A DNA stretch of 64,000 nt. Origin: WLND01 sp040398845 (lineage in GTDB: Bacteria > Actinomycetota > Actinomycetes > S36-B12). Positions within the stretch are counted from its first letter, which is position 1, and every line of letters begins with the position of its first letter. The DNA is taken from assembly GCA_040398845.1 (NCBI GenBank), contig JBBATH010000007.1, positions 62,001 through 126,000 of the forward strand, given 5' to 3'. Below, piece by piece: positions 9,018 to 18,091 of the stretch. Made by a program: the position numbers and the translations under genes. The notes under the pieces were generated by a model that was not told where the DNA came from, made no database searches, and saw only the letters and a list, made by a program, of their open reading frames with translations.

Positions 9018-9734
9018 ATGTCAAAGGAAACCGCAGTGCAGCCGCCCGTTCGTGGAAGGGCCGCGTTTGGCGCGACCGCGATCCTCGCTGCGTTCGGCAT
9101 GGTGCTCAACCTCGTGCTCACCGTGCTCGGCACCTACCCATCGACCCAGACCGTCCCGACGCTCCTCGGGTTTAACGAATCAGGCTTGGCTGGCATGCCC
9201 GGAAGGGTCTTTGACTTCCTCAGCTACTTCACCGTCCTGAGCAACATCCTCGTTGCCGTAGTGATGGCCATGCTCTGGCGCGACCCGCAGCGCAATGGCG
9301 TGGTGTTCCGGGTCCTCCGAATGGACGCCCTCCTCATGATCACCGTGACAGGGCTCATCTACTGGGGGGTGCTCGCCGGCGGCGTAGAACTCCAAGGCCT
9401 TGAACATGTCACGAACACCATCGAGCACACCCTCGTTCCCATCGCTGCAATCCTGGTATTCCTTTTCTTCGGACCGCGGGGCAAGTTCCGGGTGTCCACC
9501 GTCTTTGCGGCGCTCATCCTCCCCATCTCCTGGGCGCTCGTGACCCTCGTTCGGGGGGCCGTTATCACCGCCTACCCGTACGGCTTCATTGACGTCGCGC
9601 GTTACAGCTATGGATCCGTCCTCATGAGCATCGCTGGCGTTGCGATCTTCGGAGTCATCATCGGGTTCGCGTTCCTCGGAATTGACCGTCTCCTCAGTCG
9701 ATTTCAAGACCCAGCGGGTCACCCTGGGGGTTGA
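9018..9734 (+). CDS. Pr6Pr-family six-helix membrane protein
   Basis: A 238-residue integral membrane protein with about six hydrophobic helices. It carries the landmarks of the bacterial Pr6Pr family (related to FAR-17a/AIG1): FLSYFTVLSNILVA after the first loop, NTIEHTLVP, and an AYPYGFIDV loop before the last helices. The function of the family in bacteria is not established. No neighbour suggests a pathway. The 3' end overlaps the convergent bldC gene by 41 bp. Confidence 0.83.
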   Translation: MSKETAVQPPVRGRAAFGATAILAAFGMVLNLVLTVLGTYPSTQTVPTLLGFNESGLAGMPGRVFDFLSYFTVLSNILVAVVMAMLWRDPQRNGVVFRVLRMDALLMITVTGLIYWGVLAGGVELQGLEHVTNTIEHTLVPIAAILVFLFFGPRGKFRVSTVFAALILPISWALVTLVRGAVITAYPYGFIDVARYSYGSVLMSIAGVAIFGVIIGFAFLGIDRLLSRFQDPAGHPGG

Positions 9735-9906
9735 GGAGTGCCTGAACACTGCGTGCCGGGTAGCGACGATGACCGCCGGGGGTGCGCACAGTCGTGAGCC
9801 TGCCGGCCATGGCCCAGCGGGTCACGGTCTTTGGATCAACACGAAACAGGGCTGCCACCTCTGAGGGGGTGAGCAGATGATCAGGCTCCGGACCACGTGC
9901 TGTCAC
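9694..9906 (-). CDS. bldC: BldC-type small MerR-like DNA-binding protein
   Basis: A 70-residue single-domain helix-turn-helix protein whose core (LLTPSEVAALFRVDPKTVTRW, then GGHRRYPARSVQALL) is nearly identical to Streptomyces BldC, a developmental regulator of about 68 residues that binds direct repeats cooperatively. The frame is open to a TTG at 9966, but GTG 9906 follows GGAGG and gives MTARGPEPDHLL, matching the known BldC N-terminus. As I recall, the adjacent Leu/Val dehydrogenase, DUF3073, purM and purF genes also neighbour bldC in Streptomyces. Confidence 0.9.
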   Translation of the reverse strand: MTARGPEPDHLLTPSEVAALFRVDPKTVTRWAMAGRLTTVRTPGGHRRYPARSVQALLNPQGDPLGLEID

Positions 9907-10074
9907 CGATCCTCCAACCTTGCCCACGCGCTCATGCGCGTGCTGCTCGTATTGTTGCTCCGTCAAGCGCCGGGGGCAACAAAATGCTTGGTAATAGTGT
10001 GACTATCGCACGCGGCGCCGCCTGAAGCCGCGTTATGGCTGGCAATCCCAGTGATGGGAAGGGATGTGACGAGG

Positions 10075-11157
10075 ATGAGCCAAGAGTTGACGACCGTACT
10101 TCAGGGCCCGTGGTCGGGGTTTGAAGGTCATGAACAAGTCGTCACCGCACAGGATGCCCCGAGTGGGCTCCTCGTCGTCATCGCGATCCACTCCACCGTC
10201 TTGGGCCCGGCTCTCGGCGGAACTAGAATTTCAGCCTACGACGGCAATGACTCGCCCGGCTGGGCCGCCCAGCAGGACGCTCTGCGCCTCTCGCGTGCGA
10301 TGACCTACAAGAACGCCCTGGCCGGGCTCGACCATGGAGGCGGCAAAGCGGTCATCCTCGGGGACCCGCACTCGAAGTCGATTGACCTCCTTCACGCCTA
10401 CGGGCGCGTTGTCGAGTCGCTCGGCGGCAGATACGTCACGGCGGGAGACCTTGGCATCACCGTGGCCGACATGGATGCCATCGGCGAGACCTGCCGCTGG
10501 GCGACTGGCCGCTCCCCAGAGCGGGGCGGGGTCGGCGACAGTGGCATCCTCACCGCCGTTGGCGTCTGGCAGGGCATGCGGGCGAGCGCTCACCACCGCT
10601 GGGGCAGCGCAGATCTGGCCGGGCGTCACGTTGGCGTTGTTGGGGCTGGGAAAGTTGGCGGGCGCCTCATTGGCCATCTCATCGGCGAGGGGGCACGGGT
10701 AAGTGTCGTTGAGCCGTCGAAGGCGGCGCTCGACGCGCTCATGGCCGACTGTCCGGGCGTGCTGGTCGTCGATTCGCTTGATGAACTCATCTCCGGAGAT
10801 CTCGACATCCTCTCGCCCAATGCCACCGGTGCAATGCTTACAAGCAGTCTCGCCTCTCGACTGCGGGTCGAGATCATCTGCGGGGGAGCCAATAACCAAC
10901 TTGCCACCCCCGAGATTGCCGATGAATTGGCGGCAACGGGCATCCTGTACGCACCGGACTTCATGGTGAACTGCGGCGGTGTCATCCAGGTCGCGGAGGA
11001 ACTCGCCGGCTGCGATCTCACGCGCGCCAAGGAGCGCGTTGATCGCGTGTACGACACGACTGAACGGGTGCTCCGTCGAGCGGCAGTCGAGGGCATCACG
11101 CCCCTTCGTGCGGCTGAGGCCGTGGCGGAGGACCGAATCCGCGCTGCGGTCACGTAA
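10075..11157 (+). CDS. Leu/Val/Phe-type amino acid dehydrogenase
   Basis: NAD-dependent oxidative deaminase of branched-chain amino acids (Glu/Leu/Phe/Val dehydrogenase family), about 360 residues. The N-terminal catalytic domain shows GPALGGTRI, the substrate and catalytic lysines in MTYKNALAGLDHGGGKAVI, and VTAGDLGIT. The Rossmann domain contains GVVGAGKVGGRL, and ICGGANNQL follows. ATG 10075 (MSQELTT) is chosen over GTG 10051 and ATG 10054 because it fits family starts and follows GAAGGGA at about 10 nt. Gene context matches the valine dehydrogenase (vdh) locus of Streptomyces, but leucine versus valine preference cannot be read from sequence. Confidence 0.9.
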   Translation: MSQELTTVLQGPWSGFEGHEQVVTAQDAPSGLLVVIAIHSTVLGPALGGTRISAYDGNDSPGWAAQQDALRLSRAMTYKNALAGLDHGGGKAVILGDPHSKSIDLLHAYGRVVESLGGRYVTAGDLGITVADMDAIGETCRWATGRSPERGGVGDSGILTAVGVWQGMRASAHHRWGSADLAGRHVGVVGAGKVGGRLIGHLIGEGARVSVVEPSKAALDALMADCPGVLVVDSLDELISGDLDILSPNATGAMLTSSLASRLRVEIICGGANNQLATPEIADELAATGILYAPDFMVNCGGVIQVAEELAGCDLTRAKERVDRVYDTTERVLRRAAVEGITPLRAAEAVAEDRIRAAVT

Positions 11158-11160
11158 AGT
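11155..11160 (+). promoter_or_regulatory. -10 element (TAAAGT) of the SNF2 helicase gene
   Basis: TAAAGT overlaps the stop of the dehydrogenase gene and ends 7 nt before ATG 11168. It supports that start and a leaderless transcript. Confidence 0.45.
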
Positions 11161-11167
11161 CCCGGCG

Positions 11168-14100
11168 ATGGGTAGCGTGATCCCTGCCATGGACCATGAG
11201 GACATCGTCCGACTTGTCGGCCCCCAGTCGTTCGAGCGCGGCCTGCGCTATGCCAAGGCGGGCCACGTCCAGGAATTCCGCTGGTTCGGCGCGGGCACGC
11301 AACTCTTCGGCACCGTTATCGGGAATCGGTCAACCCCCTACACCGTCACCGTGTCCTTTACTGCTGCTGGCAAGGCGAAAAGCCAACTTGTGTCGGGAAC
11401 CTGCACCTGCCCGATGGCCTGGAATTGCAAGCATGTCGCAGCACTCCTCATCGTGAGCCAGCGCGAAAGCCGTCAGCCCAGCGGAGCCGCCGCCGCAACC
11501 ACCCCGTGGCGCCGCGCCCTCGCGCCGCTGGCGCAGCCGGCTCGCAACGCCCGGGAGTACGGCCCCCTCGGCATGCAGTTCTCCCTCCTCACCCCCGTGC
11601 GTGAGACCCGGTATTCCCCGCCAACGGCCAGTTCGGCTCAGCGGCTGGGGATTCGGCCGGTGACCATGGGAAAGCAGGACAGGTGGGTACGAGGCCAACT
11701 CTCGTGGAGCAGCCTCGCTTATTCGCGTGGTGAGTACGAGCCCGAGCACCTGCGCATCCTCACCTCGCTCATCGCCTTGAGCGCCGCCCGAGGCCAGTAC
11801 GTTCGATACGACTCCCAGTGGCTACACCTAGATTCCTTTGCCAGCCGCTCACTCTGGGAGGTTCTCGCCGAGGCACAGTCCTGCGGCATGGGGCTTATCT
11901 ACGACGGCAAGCGCCAGCAACTCGTCACCGTTGAGACGAGTCCGGCGACGCTCGACCTCGACATCAGCACGACTGCCGATGGCCTCGTCATCGCCCCTGT
12001 GCTCACCGTGGCCGGCGAACGAATCGGCGAAGGCCAGTTCGGGTTCACCGGCGATCCGGTCCACGGGGTATTCGCGTGGGAGGACCCTGGCACTGGTCCG
12101 CAGGATGTCCGACTCGTGTTGGCCCCGCTCCCCCGTGGTGTGAGTCCCGAGGTACGCGAATTCGCATTTTCCCATCAGGTGATCCTCGTCCCTGCCGTAG
12201 ACGAGGAGGCCTTCGTCATCGAGTTCCTCCCACAGATCTCACGCTCCACCTCGCTCACCAGCAGTGATGGTTCCTTTGAATTCCCGCAGAACCCGACCCC
12301 TCATCTGGTGCTCACGGTCACCCACCACGAGGGCGCGACTGCCGCGCTGGAGTGGGGGTGGGAGTACTGCACCACCGGCAGCGTCCCGCCCCTCGACGGG
12401 CCGGCACTTGGCACGGAGCGCCCACTCTCGGTATCTCCGGGCGGCGCCTATCGCGATCTGCCCCGAGAGGCCGAGATCCTCGGATCCGTTGAGCCCTTCC
12501 TCGCCCGTTTTCCCGGGCTCACGTATGAGGCGATGGGACGGCGCAGGCTGGGCGCGGGTGCGAGCCTCACCGGAGGATCGGCCGTCGACTTCATCGTCAC
12601 CGGGATCCCGGAATTGGAGGCACTGGACTGGGTAACAGTGCGGACCCAGGGCACCAGCCCCGATTATCGACGTGCGACCGCAGCACCGAGCATCTCGTTG
12701 TCAGCGCTCGAGCGGCCAGATGATCGCGACTGGTTTGACCTGTCGGTGACGGTCACGATCGATAACGAGGCGGTCCCCTTCGACGGCCTATTTCGGGCAC
12801 TCGTCCTCGGCGAGGAGATCCTCGTCCTGCCTTCCGGCACCTACTTCGCCCTCGACCGCCCAGAACTCCAACGACTCCGTCATCTCATCGAGGAGGCGCG
12901 CGGGTTGCAGGATGCTTCCTCGAAGGGTCTTGGGCTCAGTAGGTTCCAGACGGACCTTTGGGACGAGCTCGAGGACCTCGGGGTCGTCGACGAGCAGACT
13001 GCAGCCTGGCGCGAGGTCGTGGCTGGTCTCGCGGACGGCGCCGAGGTTACCGTCCAGACCCTGCCGGCCGGAATCAACGCGACCCTGCGGAGCTATCAGC
13101 AGTCAGGATTCGACTGGCTGTCGTTCCTCCATGATCACCAGCTCGGCGGCATCCTCGCTGATGACATGGGGCTGGGAAAGACGCTCCAGGCGATCGCCTT
13201 CATCTCTCGAGCCCGTGAGGCGGGGAGCAGACCATTCCTCGTCGTTGCACCCACGAGTGTGGTGTCGAACTGGGCCACCGAGTGCGCACGGTTCGCGCCG
13301 GGGCTCTCGGTCGTCACTATCAATGAGACCTCGAGGAAGCGAACCTCGAGCTTGGTGGCGGCCGCAGGCTCGGCTGACATCGTCATCACCTCGTACACCC
13401 TGTTTCGCCTCGACTTCGATGAGGTTGACGCTATCGACTGGGCTGGCCTGTTCCTCGACGAGGCGCAGTTCGTGAAGAATCATCGATCCGCCGCGCATCA
13501 GTGCGCCCGGCGGCTTCGAGCTCCGTTCAAGGTCGCGATCACTGGAACTCCGCTGGAGAACAACCTCATGGAGCTGTGGTCGCTGCTGTCGATCACCGCA
13601 CCCGGCCTGTTTTCGAGCCCGACACGATTCGGCGAGTACTACCAAAAGCCGATCGAGCGTGAGGGTAATGACGAGCGACTTGCCCAATTGCGCCGCCGCA
13701 TTCGGCCATTCATGCTTCGCCGGACCAAGGAGCAGGTGGCAGCCGACCTCCCCGCGAAGCAAGAGCAGGTCCTCGAACTCGAACTCCACCCCAAGCACCG
13801 AAAGATCTACGACACCTACCTGCAGCGCGAGCGCAAGAAGGTGCTGAAGCTCATCGACGACATGAATGCCAACCGGTTCGAAATCTTCCGTTCCCTCACG
13901 ATGCTGCGCCAATTGAGCCTCGATGCCAGTCTCTACGACGACCGCTACGCCCACATCCCGTCAACGAAACTCGATGCCCTCACCGAACTTCTGGCCGACA
14001 TTGTCGCGGAGGGTCACCGAACCCTGATCTTCAGCCAGTTCACGACCTACCTCAAGAAGGCGCGCAGCCGACTCGACGAGGTTGGGATCTCATCCTCGTA

Positions 14101-14464
14101 CCTTGACGGCCGCACCAAGAACCGCGCCAAGGCAATCGCCGACTTTAAGGAGGGCAATAACCCGGTCTTCCTCATCAGCCTGAAGGCGGGGGGCTTCGGC
14201 CTCAACCTCACCGAAGCGGACTTCTGCATCCTCCTGGACCCCTGGTGGAATCCGGCAACCGAGGCTCAGGCCGTTGATCGGATCCACCGGATCGGCCAGA
14301 CGCGAAAGGTCATGGTGTATCGCATAGTGTCGAAGGACACAATCGAGGAGAAGGTCATGGCACTCAAGGCTGCGAAGGCGCAACTATTCGACAGCGTCAT
14401 GGAGGGCGCAGCCGGGAGCGGAACCGGCTTGACGGCCTCGGATATCCGCGAACTCCTCGGCTGA
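11168..14464 (+). CDS. SWIM zinc-finger SNF2-family helicase
   Basis: A 1098-residue DNA-dependent ATPase of the Swi2/Snf2 class. A SWIM zinc finger at about residues 77-95 (CTCPMAWNCKHVAALL, pattern CxCx6CxH) is followed by a long bacterial SNF2-associated region and then the motor. The motor has motif I DDMGLGKT (about 660), motif II DEAQ (about 765), motif III TGTPLENNLMELWSLL, and in the C-terminal lobe SLKAGGFGLNLTEAD and VDRIHRIGQT. Such proteins are thought to remodel DNA-protein complexes or transcription complexes. ATG 11189 is an alternative start. It interrupts an otherwise Streptomyces-like bldC/dehydrogenase/DUF3073/purM order. Confidence 0.93.
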   Translation: MGSVIPAMDHEDIVRLVGPQSFERGLRYAKAGHVQEFRWFGAGTQLFGTVIGNRSTPYTVTVSFTAAGKAKSQLVSGTCTCPMAWNCKHVAALLIVSQRESRQPSGAAAATTPWRRALAPLAQPARNAREYGPLGMQFSLLTPVRETRYSPPTASSAQRLGIRPVTMGKQDRWVRGQLSWSSLAYSRGEYEPEHLRILTSLIALSAARGQYVRYDSQWLHLDSFASRSLWEVLAEAQSCGMGLIYDGKRQQLVTVETSPATLDLDISTTADGLVIAPVLTVAGERIGEGQFGFTGDPVHGVFAWEDPGTGPQDVRLVLAPLPRGVSPEVREFAFSHQVILVPAVDEEAFVIEFLPQISRSTSLTSSDGSFEFPQNPTPHLVLTVTHHEGATAALEWGWEYCTTGSVPPLDGPALGTERPLSVSPGGAYRDLPREAEILGSVEPFLARFPGLTYEAMGRRRLGAGASLTGGSAVDFIVTGIPELEALDWVTVRTQGTSPDYRRATAAPSISLSALERPDDRDWFDLSVTVTIDNEAVPFDGLFRALVLGEEILVLPSGTYFALDRPELQRLRHLIEEARGLQDASSKGLGLSRFQTDLWDELEDLGVVDEQTAAWREVVAGLADGAEVTVQTLPAGINATLRSYQQSGFDWLSFLHDHQLGGILADDMGLGKTLQAIAFISRAREAGSRPFLVVAPTSVVSNWATECARFAPGLSVVTINETSRKRTSSLVAAAGSADIVITSYTLFRLDFDEVDAIDWAGLFLDEAQFVKNHRSAAHQCARRLRAPFKVAITGTPLENNLMELWSLLSITAPGLFSSPTRFGEYYQKPIEREGNDERLAQLRRRIRPFMLRRTKEQVAADLPAKQEQVLELELHPKHRKIYDTYLQRERKKVLKLIDDMNANRFEIFRSLTMLRQLSLDASLYDDRYAHIPSTKLDALTELLADIVAEGHRTLIFSQFTTYLKKARSRLDEVGISSSYLDGRTKNRAKAIADFKEGNNPVFLISLKAGGFGLNLTEADFCILLDPWWNPATEAQAVDRIHRIGQTRKVMVYRIVSKDTIEEKVMALKAAKAQLFDSVMEGAAGSGTGLTASDIRELLG

Positions 14465-14549
14465 CACGGTAGAAAGTCAGGGCGGAGTGACACGTTGTCC
14501 CTGGTTTCTCGGACGCTGACAACGAACATCTCCGGGAACGGGTAGAGTA

Positions 14550-14572
14550 TCCCTGTTACAGGGAGGCCTCCC
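14550..14572 (+). promoter_or_regulatory. Overlapping palindromes upstream of the DUF3073 gene
   Basis: TCCCTG-TTA-CAGGGA (14550-14564) and the perfect palindrome GGGAGGCCTCCC (14561-14572) share four bases and cannot both form in one RNA. They lie 59 nt before the DUF3073 start. A candidate -10, TAGAGT, lies just upstream at 14543-14548, which would place the palindromes at or just after the transcript start. They could be an attenuator-like switch or an operator. Confidence 0.4.
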
Positions 14573-14630
14573 AAGGCCAGCCCACGTTCCGTCCACATGA
14601 CCGGGGAGTTGCCCCGAAGGAGGTCGAGCC

Positions 14631-14855
14631 ATGGGGCGCGGCCGAGCCAAGGCCAAGCAGACGAAGGTTGCCCGTGCGCTGAAGTACGGCGGTCCACAGA
14701 CCGACTTCGATCGTCTGCAGGCGGAGTTGACCACAGGGGAACAGCATTACGTCGCTCCTGAGGTAAAAGATGATGAAGAGAACGCTGACGATCCGTACGC
14801 CGCTGACCCATATGCGAAGTACTACGAAGACGACGAGGACGACGACGACAAGTAA
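14631..14855 (+). CDS. DUF3073 small acidic protein
   Basis: A 74-residue protein: a basic start (MGRGRAKAKQTKVARALKYG), a short middle, and a very acidic tail ending in a run of Asp. This is the DUF3073 family, conserved in actinobacteria beside purM and purF, with no known function. A strong GAAGGAGG ribosome-binding site precedes the ATG, unlike most monocistronic genes in this window. It is convergent with purM, with only 15 bp between the stops. Confidence 0.9.
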   Translation: MGRGRAKAKQTKVARALKYGGPQTDFDRLQAELTTGEQHYVAPEVKDDEENADDPYAADPYAKYYEDDEDDDDK

Positions 14856-14870
14856 CAGGCTTCGTCTGTT

Positions 14871-15980
14871 CTAGTGGCTTGGATGCTCGCCCACGAGCCG
14901 TACGGCCCCACCGTCGACCCCCTTGGCGGCGGCGTCACCCTCCTCGCCCTCGCGTCTGCCCCGCACTTCGCCGCATGCCCATGAATCGAGTCCGCGGACT
15001 CGGAGCAGTTCAATGGCCGGGTCGACCGCTGCTGGCGGGAGCACGGCCACCATGCCGATCCCCATGTTGAAGGTTCGTTCGAGTTCGGCCTGTGGAACCG
15101 CGCCCTCACGGCCGATGATGTCGAAGATTGGCATGGGAGCCCAGGTTGACCGCGCAATGTCAGCTGCAAGGTCAGGTGGGAGCACCCGGGCGATGTTGGC
15201 GGCGAGACCACCGCCCGTGACGTGGCTCAACGCATGTACCTCGACGGCGTCGATGAGTGCAAGGACGTCTTTGGCATAGATCCGGGTCGGCTCGAGCATC
15301 TCCTCGCCAATGGTGCGGCCAAGGTCCGCAACGTGAGCGTCGAGCCCGGGGCGGCCTTCGCCGAGAAGCACGTAGCGAGCGAGGGAGTAGCCATTTGAAT
15401 GGAGCCCTGACGAGGCCATCGCGATCACGACATCGCCGCGTCGTACTCGTTCAGCTCCGAGGAGGTGGTCGGCCTCGACCACGCCGGTGCCGGCTCCGGC
15501 AAGGTCGTACTCATCGGGCGCCATGAGACCGGGGTGCTCGGCCGTTTCGCCGCCGAGGAGGGCGCAGCCGGCCTGTCGGCAGCCGTTTGCGATCCCCGAG
15601 ACGATTGACGCGATCCGCACCGGGTCAACTGAGCCAGTTGCGATGTAGTCGGTCATGAACAACGGCTCCGCACCGCAGACGACGAGATCGTCGACAACCA
15701 TCGCGACGAGGTCGATGCCGATCGTGTCGTGGATTCCGAGTGCTCGTGCCACCGCAATTTTCGTGCCGACACCGTCGGTCGAGGTCGCGAGTAGCGGCCG
15801 GCGAAAGCGAGTGAGGGCACTGGCATCGAAGAGGCCCGCAAAACCGCCGAAACCGCCCACCGTCTCGGGTCGTTGAGCAGACTGGACTGACGCGCGCATC
15901 AGAGCCACTGCTTGCTCGCCGGCCTCGACGTCAACGCCAGCCGCCGCGTAGGTGGCCGCCTGATGCGGTGGTGATGTCAC
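14871..15980 (-). CDS. purM: Phosphoribosylformylglycinamidine cyclo-ligase (AIR synthetase)
   Basis: Closes the imidazole ring of FGAM to AIR with ATP in purine synthesis. Its 369 residues include family landmarks: TSTDGVGTKIAVA, IGIDLVAMVVDDLVVCGAEP, LLGGETAEHPG, SSGLHSNGYSLAR, HVTGGGLAANIARVLP and the NMGIGMV segment. The ATG overlaps the purF stop by 4 bp, so the pair is translationally coupled from the purF promoter. The C-terminus carries a charged extension of about 25 residues beyond the core. Confidence 0.97.
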   Translation of the reverse strand: MTSPPHQAATYAAAGVDVEAGEQAVALMRASVQSAQRPETVGGFGGFAGLFDASALTRFRRPLLATSTDGVGTKIAVARALGIHDTIGIDLVAMVVDDLVVCGAEPLFMTDYIATGSVDPVRIASIVSGIANGCRQAGCALLGGETAEHPGLMAPDEYDLAGAGTGVVEADHLLGAERVRRGDVVIAMASSGLHSNGYSLARYVLLGEGRPGLDAHVADLGRTIGEEMLEPTRIYAKDVLALIDAVEVHALSHVTGGGLAANIARVLPPDLAADIARSTWAPMPIFDIIGREGAVPQAELERTFNMGIGMVAVLPPAAVDPAIELLRVRGLDSWACGEVRGRREGEEGDAAAKGVDGGAVRLVGEHPSH

Positions 15981-17536
15981 GGACGTCCTAGGGCGTCCTG
16001 GGCACCGGTACCGACGGTGGCTGACACTCCCTCAATGTCGACGAGCGTATCCGCGGCAACCCGTCGCTCAATGCCCTCGAGTACGTGCTTCCCGATTCCC
16101 TGCGGCTCGGGGATTTGCACCGGGTACACGCCGTCGAAGCAGGCGCGACACAGGCGCTCCTTTGGGATCGTCGTGGCTTCAATGAGGGCGTCGAGTGACA
16201 CGTAGCCGAGGGAATCGGCCCCGATCGACCGGCACACCTGCTCGACGGTGAGTCCGTTGGCGATGAGCTCGGCTCGACTTGCGAAGTCAATGCCGTAGAA
16301 GCAGGGCCACGTGACCGGGGGGCTCGAGATCCGGACGTGGACCTCGCGAGCCCCCGCCTCGCGGAGCATGCGGACGAGCGCCCGCTGGGTGTTGCCCCGA
16401 ACGATCGAGTCATCGACGACGATGAGGCGCTGTCCGGCGATAACATCGCGCAGGGGGTTGAGCTTGAGCCTGATGCCGAGCTGCCTGATGGTCTGTGACG
16501 GTTGAATGAAGGTGCGTCCGACGTAGGCGTTCTTCACGAGCCCCTCAGCAAACGGGATCCCGGACTCCTGGGCATAGCCGATGGCCGCGTATCGCCCTGA
16601 CTCTGGAACCGGAATCACAAGGTCGGCTTCGACGGCGTGCTCACGTGCGAGGATGCGCCCTGTCTCAACGCGGGTTGCCTGAACGCCGCGCCCGGCGATC
16701 GCGGTATCGGGGCGGGCGAGGTACACATATTCGAAGAGGCAGCCCTTGGGATCCGCCTCTGCGAAGCGCTGTGAACGCAGGCCTTGCTCGTCGATCACGA
16801 TGAGCTCGCCGGGTTCCACCTCGCGAACGAATGAGGCGCCGACGATGTCGAGTGCGGCGGTCTCACTCGCCAGCACCCAGCCGCGCTCAAGGCGCCCAAG
16901 CACGAGGGGTCGGATGCCCTGCGGGTCGCGGGCGCCGTAGAGGGCGTCGTCGTCCATGAAGACGAGTGAGAAGGCGCCCTTGAGGTGGGGCAGCTCATTC
17001 ATTGCCGCTGCTTCGATGCTCATATCGGGATGCGCGGCGATGAGTGCGGTGAGGACATCGGTGTCGCTCGTCATGTTCACGTTCGTGCCGAGGGGCAACT
17101 CACCGGAGTCGACTGAAAGGGCAGCGAGGCGCCGAGCCAACTCCGGGGCGTTCGTGATGTTGCCGTTGTGCCCGAGGGCGAGGTGGCCGGTGGCTGTGGA
17201 ACGGAAGGTCGGCTGGGCGTTCTCCCAGACACTCGCGCCGGTGGTTGAGTAGCGGGTATGTCCGATCGCGACGTGACCGCGAAGTGATTCGAGGCTGGCT
17301 TCGGTGAACACCTGCGACACCAGCCCCATGTCCTTGAAGACCACGATGTGGCTGCCATCGCTTACCGCGATGCCGGCCGACTCTTGGCCACGATGCTGGA
17401 GCGCGTAGAGGCCGAAGTAGGTGAGTTTCGAGACGTCATCGCCGGGGGCCCACACGCCGAACACCCCGCATGCGTCCTGCGGACCGCGTTCGCCGGGCAT
17501 GATGTCGTGCGATAACAGGCCATCGCCTCGTGTCAC
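15977..17536 (-). CDS. purF: Amidophosphoribosyltransferase
   Basis: Committed step of purine synthesis, PRPP plus glutamine to phosphoribosylamine. Its 519 residues have a propeptide ending before the nucleophile C23 (QDACGVFG), a class II glutaminase domain (LQHRGQESAGIAV, HTRYSTTG) and a PRTase domain with the PRPP loop RLIVVDDSIVRGNT. Cysteines in KGCLFEY, PCFYGIDF and LCRACF match the Fe-S-cluster form found in Bacillus and actinobacteria. The GTG start has TAGGCT 6 nt upstream and no ribosome-binding site. Confidence 0.97.
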   Translation of the reverse strand: MTRGDGLLSHDIMPGERGPQDACGVFGVWAPGDDVSKLTYFGLYALQHRGQESAGIAVSDGSHIVVFKDMGLVSQVFTEASLESLRGHVAIGHTRYSTTGASVWENAQPTFRSTATGHLALGHNGNITNAPELARRLAALSVDSGELPLGTNVNMTSDTDVLTALIAAHPDMSIEAAAMNELPHLKGAFSLVFMDDDALYGARDPQGIRPLVLGRLERGWVLASETAALDIVGASFVREVEPGELIVIDEQGLRSQRFAEADPKGCLFEYVYLARPDTAIAGRGVQATRVETGRILAREHAVEADLVIPVPESGRYAAIGYAQESGIPFAEGLVKNAYVGRTFIQPSQTIRQLGIRLKLNPLRDVIAGQRLIVVDDSIVRGNTQRALVRMLREAGAREVHVRISSPPVTWPCFYGIDFASRAELIANGLTVEQVCRSIGADSLGYVSLDALIEATTIPKERLCRACFDGVYPVQIPEPQGIGKHVLEGIERRVAADTLVDIEGVSATVGTGAQDALGRP

Positions 17537-17542
17537 GGCTGA

Positions 17543-17548
17543 AGCCTA
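17543..17548 (-). promoter_or_regulatory. -10 element (TAGGCT) of purFM
   Basis: On the minus strand TAGGCT ends 6 nt before the purF GTG start, giving a leaderless purF-purM transcript. The 55-bp gap to arfB shows no convincing terminator. Confidence 0.55.
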
Positions 17549-17591
17549 CGGGACGCAGGCACCCTTCTCAGACCGGAGTGGGACCGGCTTA

Positions 17592-18026
17592 CTAGTCATG
17601 GGCCGCGCCTGCCACTCCGCGTAGGCGCTTCGTCGCTCCTCGGCCCTTCTTCTCTTTGATTCGCCGATCCGTGGAGCCCTTCGTCGGCTTCGTGGGCCGT
17701 CGCGCGCGAGGTGCCGGAGCGAAAGCCGCGTCGAGAACCTGAGCAAGTCGCAACTCCGCAAGACGACGGTTCTGCAATTGCGCACGGGACTCGGAGGCCG
17801 TGATGACGAGGCACCCGGCGGTGAGTCGGGGGCCGAGCCGCTGCATCGCACGCACGCGCAGCGGCTCGGGGATGCTTGGCGACGTAGCAAGGTCGAAGAT
17901 GAGTTGCACCCGTGAATCGGTGGTGTTCACCCCTTGGCCTCCGGGCCCGGATGAGCGGGAGAACCGCCATGACAGCTCCGAGCGGGGGATCGTCACCGAT
18001 CCGCGCACAACGATCTCATCTGCCAT
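17592..18026 (-). CDS. arfB: ArfB-type peptidyl-tRNA hydrolase (ribosome rescue)
   Basis: A 144-residue release-factor-like protein with the catalytic GGQ motif in SSGPGGQGVNTTDSRVQL and a basic C-terminal tail (KGSTDRRIKEKKGRGATKR), the arrangement of ArfB/YaeJ, which enters the empty mRNA channel of stalled ribosomes and hydrolyses the peptidyl-tRNA. ATG 18026 (MADEIVV) follows GGAG; the frame is open to 18065 but the extra residues are not family-like. It lies downstream of potC on the same strand, 65 bp away. Confidence 0.9.
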   Translation of the reverse strand: MADEIVVRGSVTIPRSELSWRFSRSSGPGGQGVNTTDSRVQLIFDLATSPSIPEPLRVRAMQRLGPRLTAGCLVITASESRAQLQNRRLAELRLAQVLDAAFAPAPRARRPTKPTKGSTDRRIKEKKGRGATKRLRGVAGAAHD

Positions 18027-18091
18027 GGCTCCAATATGCCCCAAGGTGTGGAATTGGGCTACCACTGGAATGCGACCGCGTGTTCGGGTGG

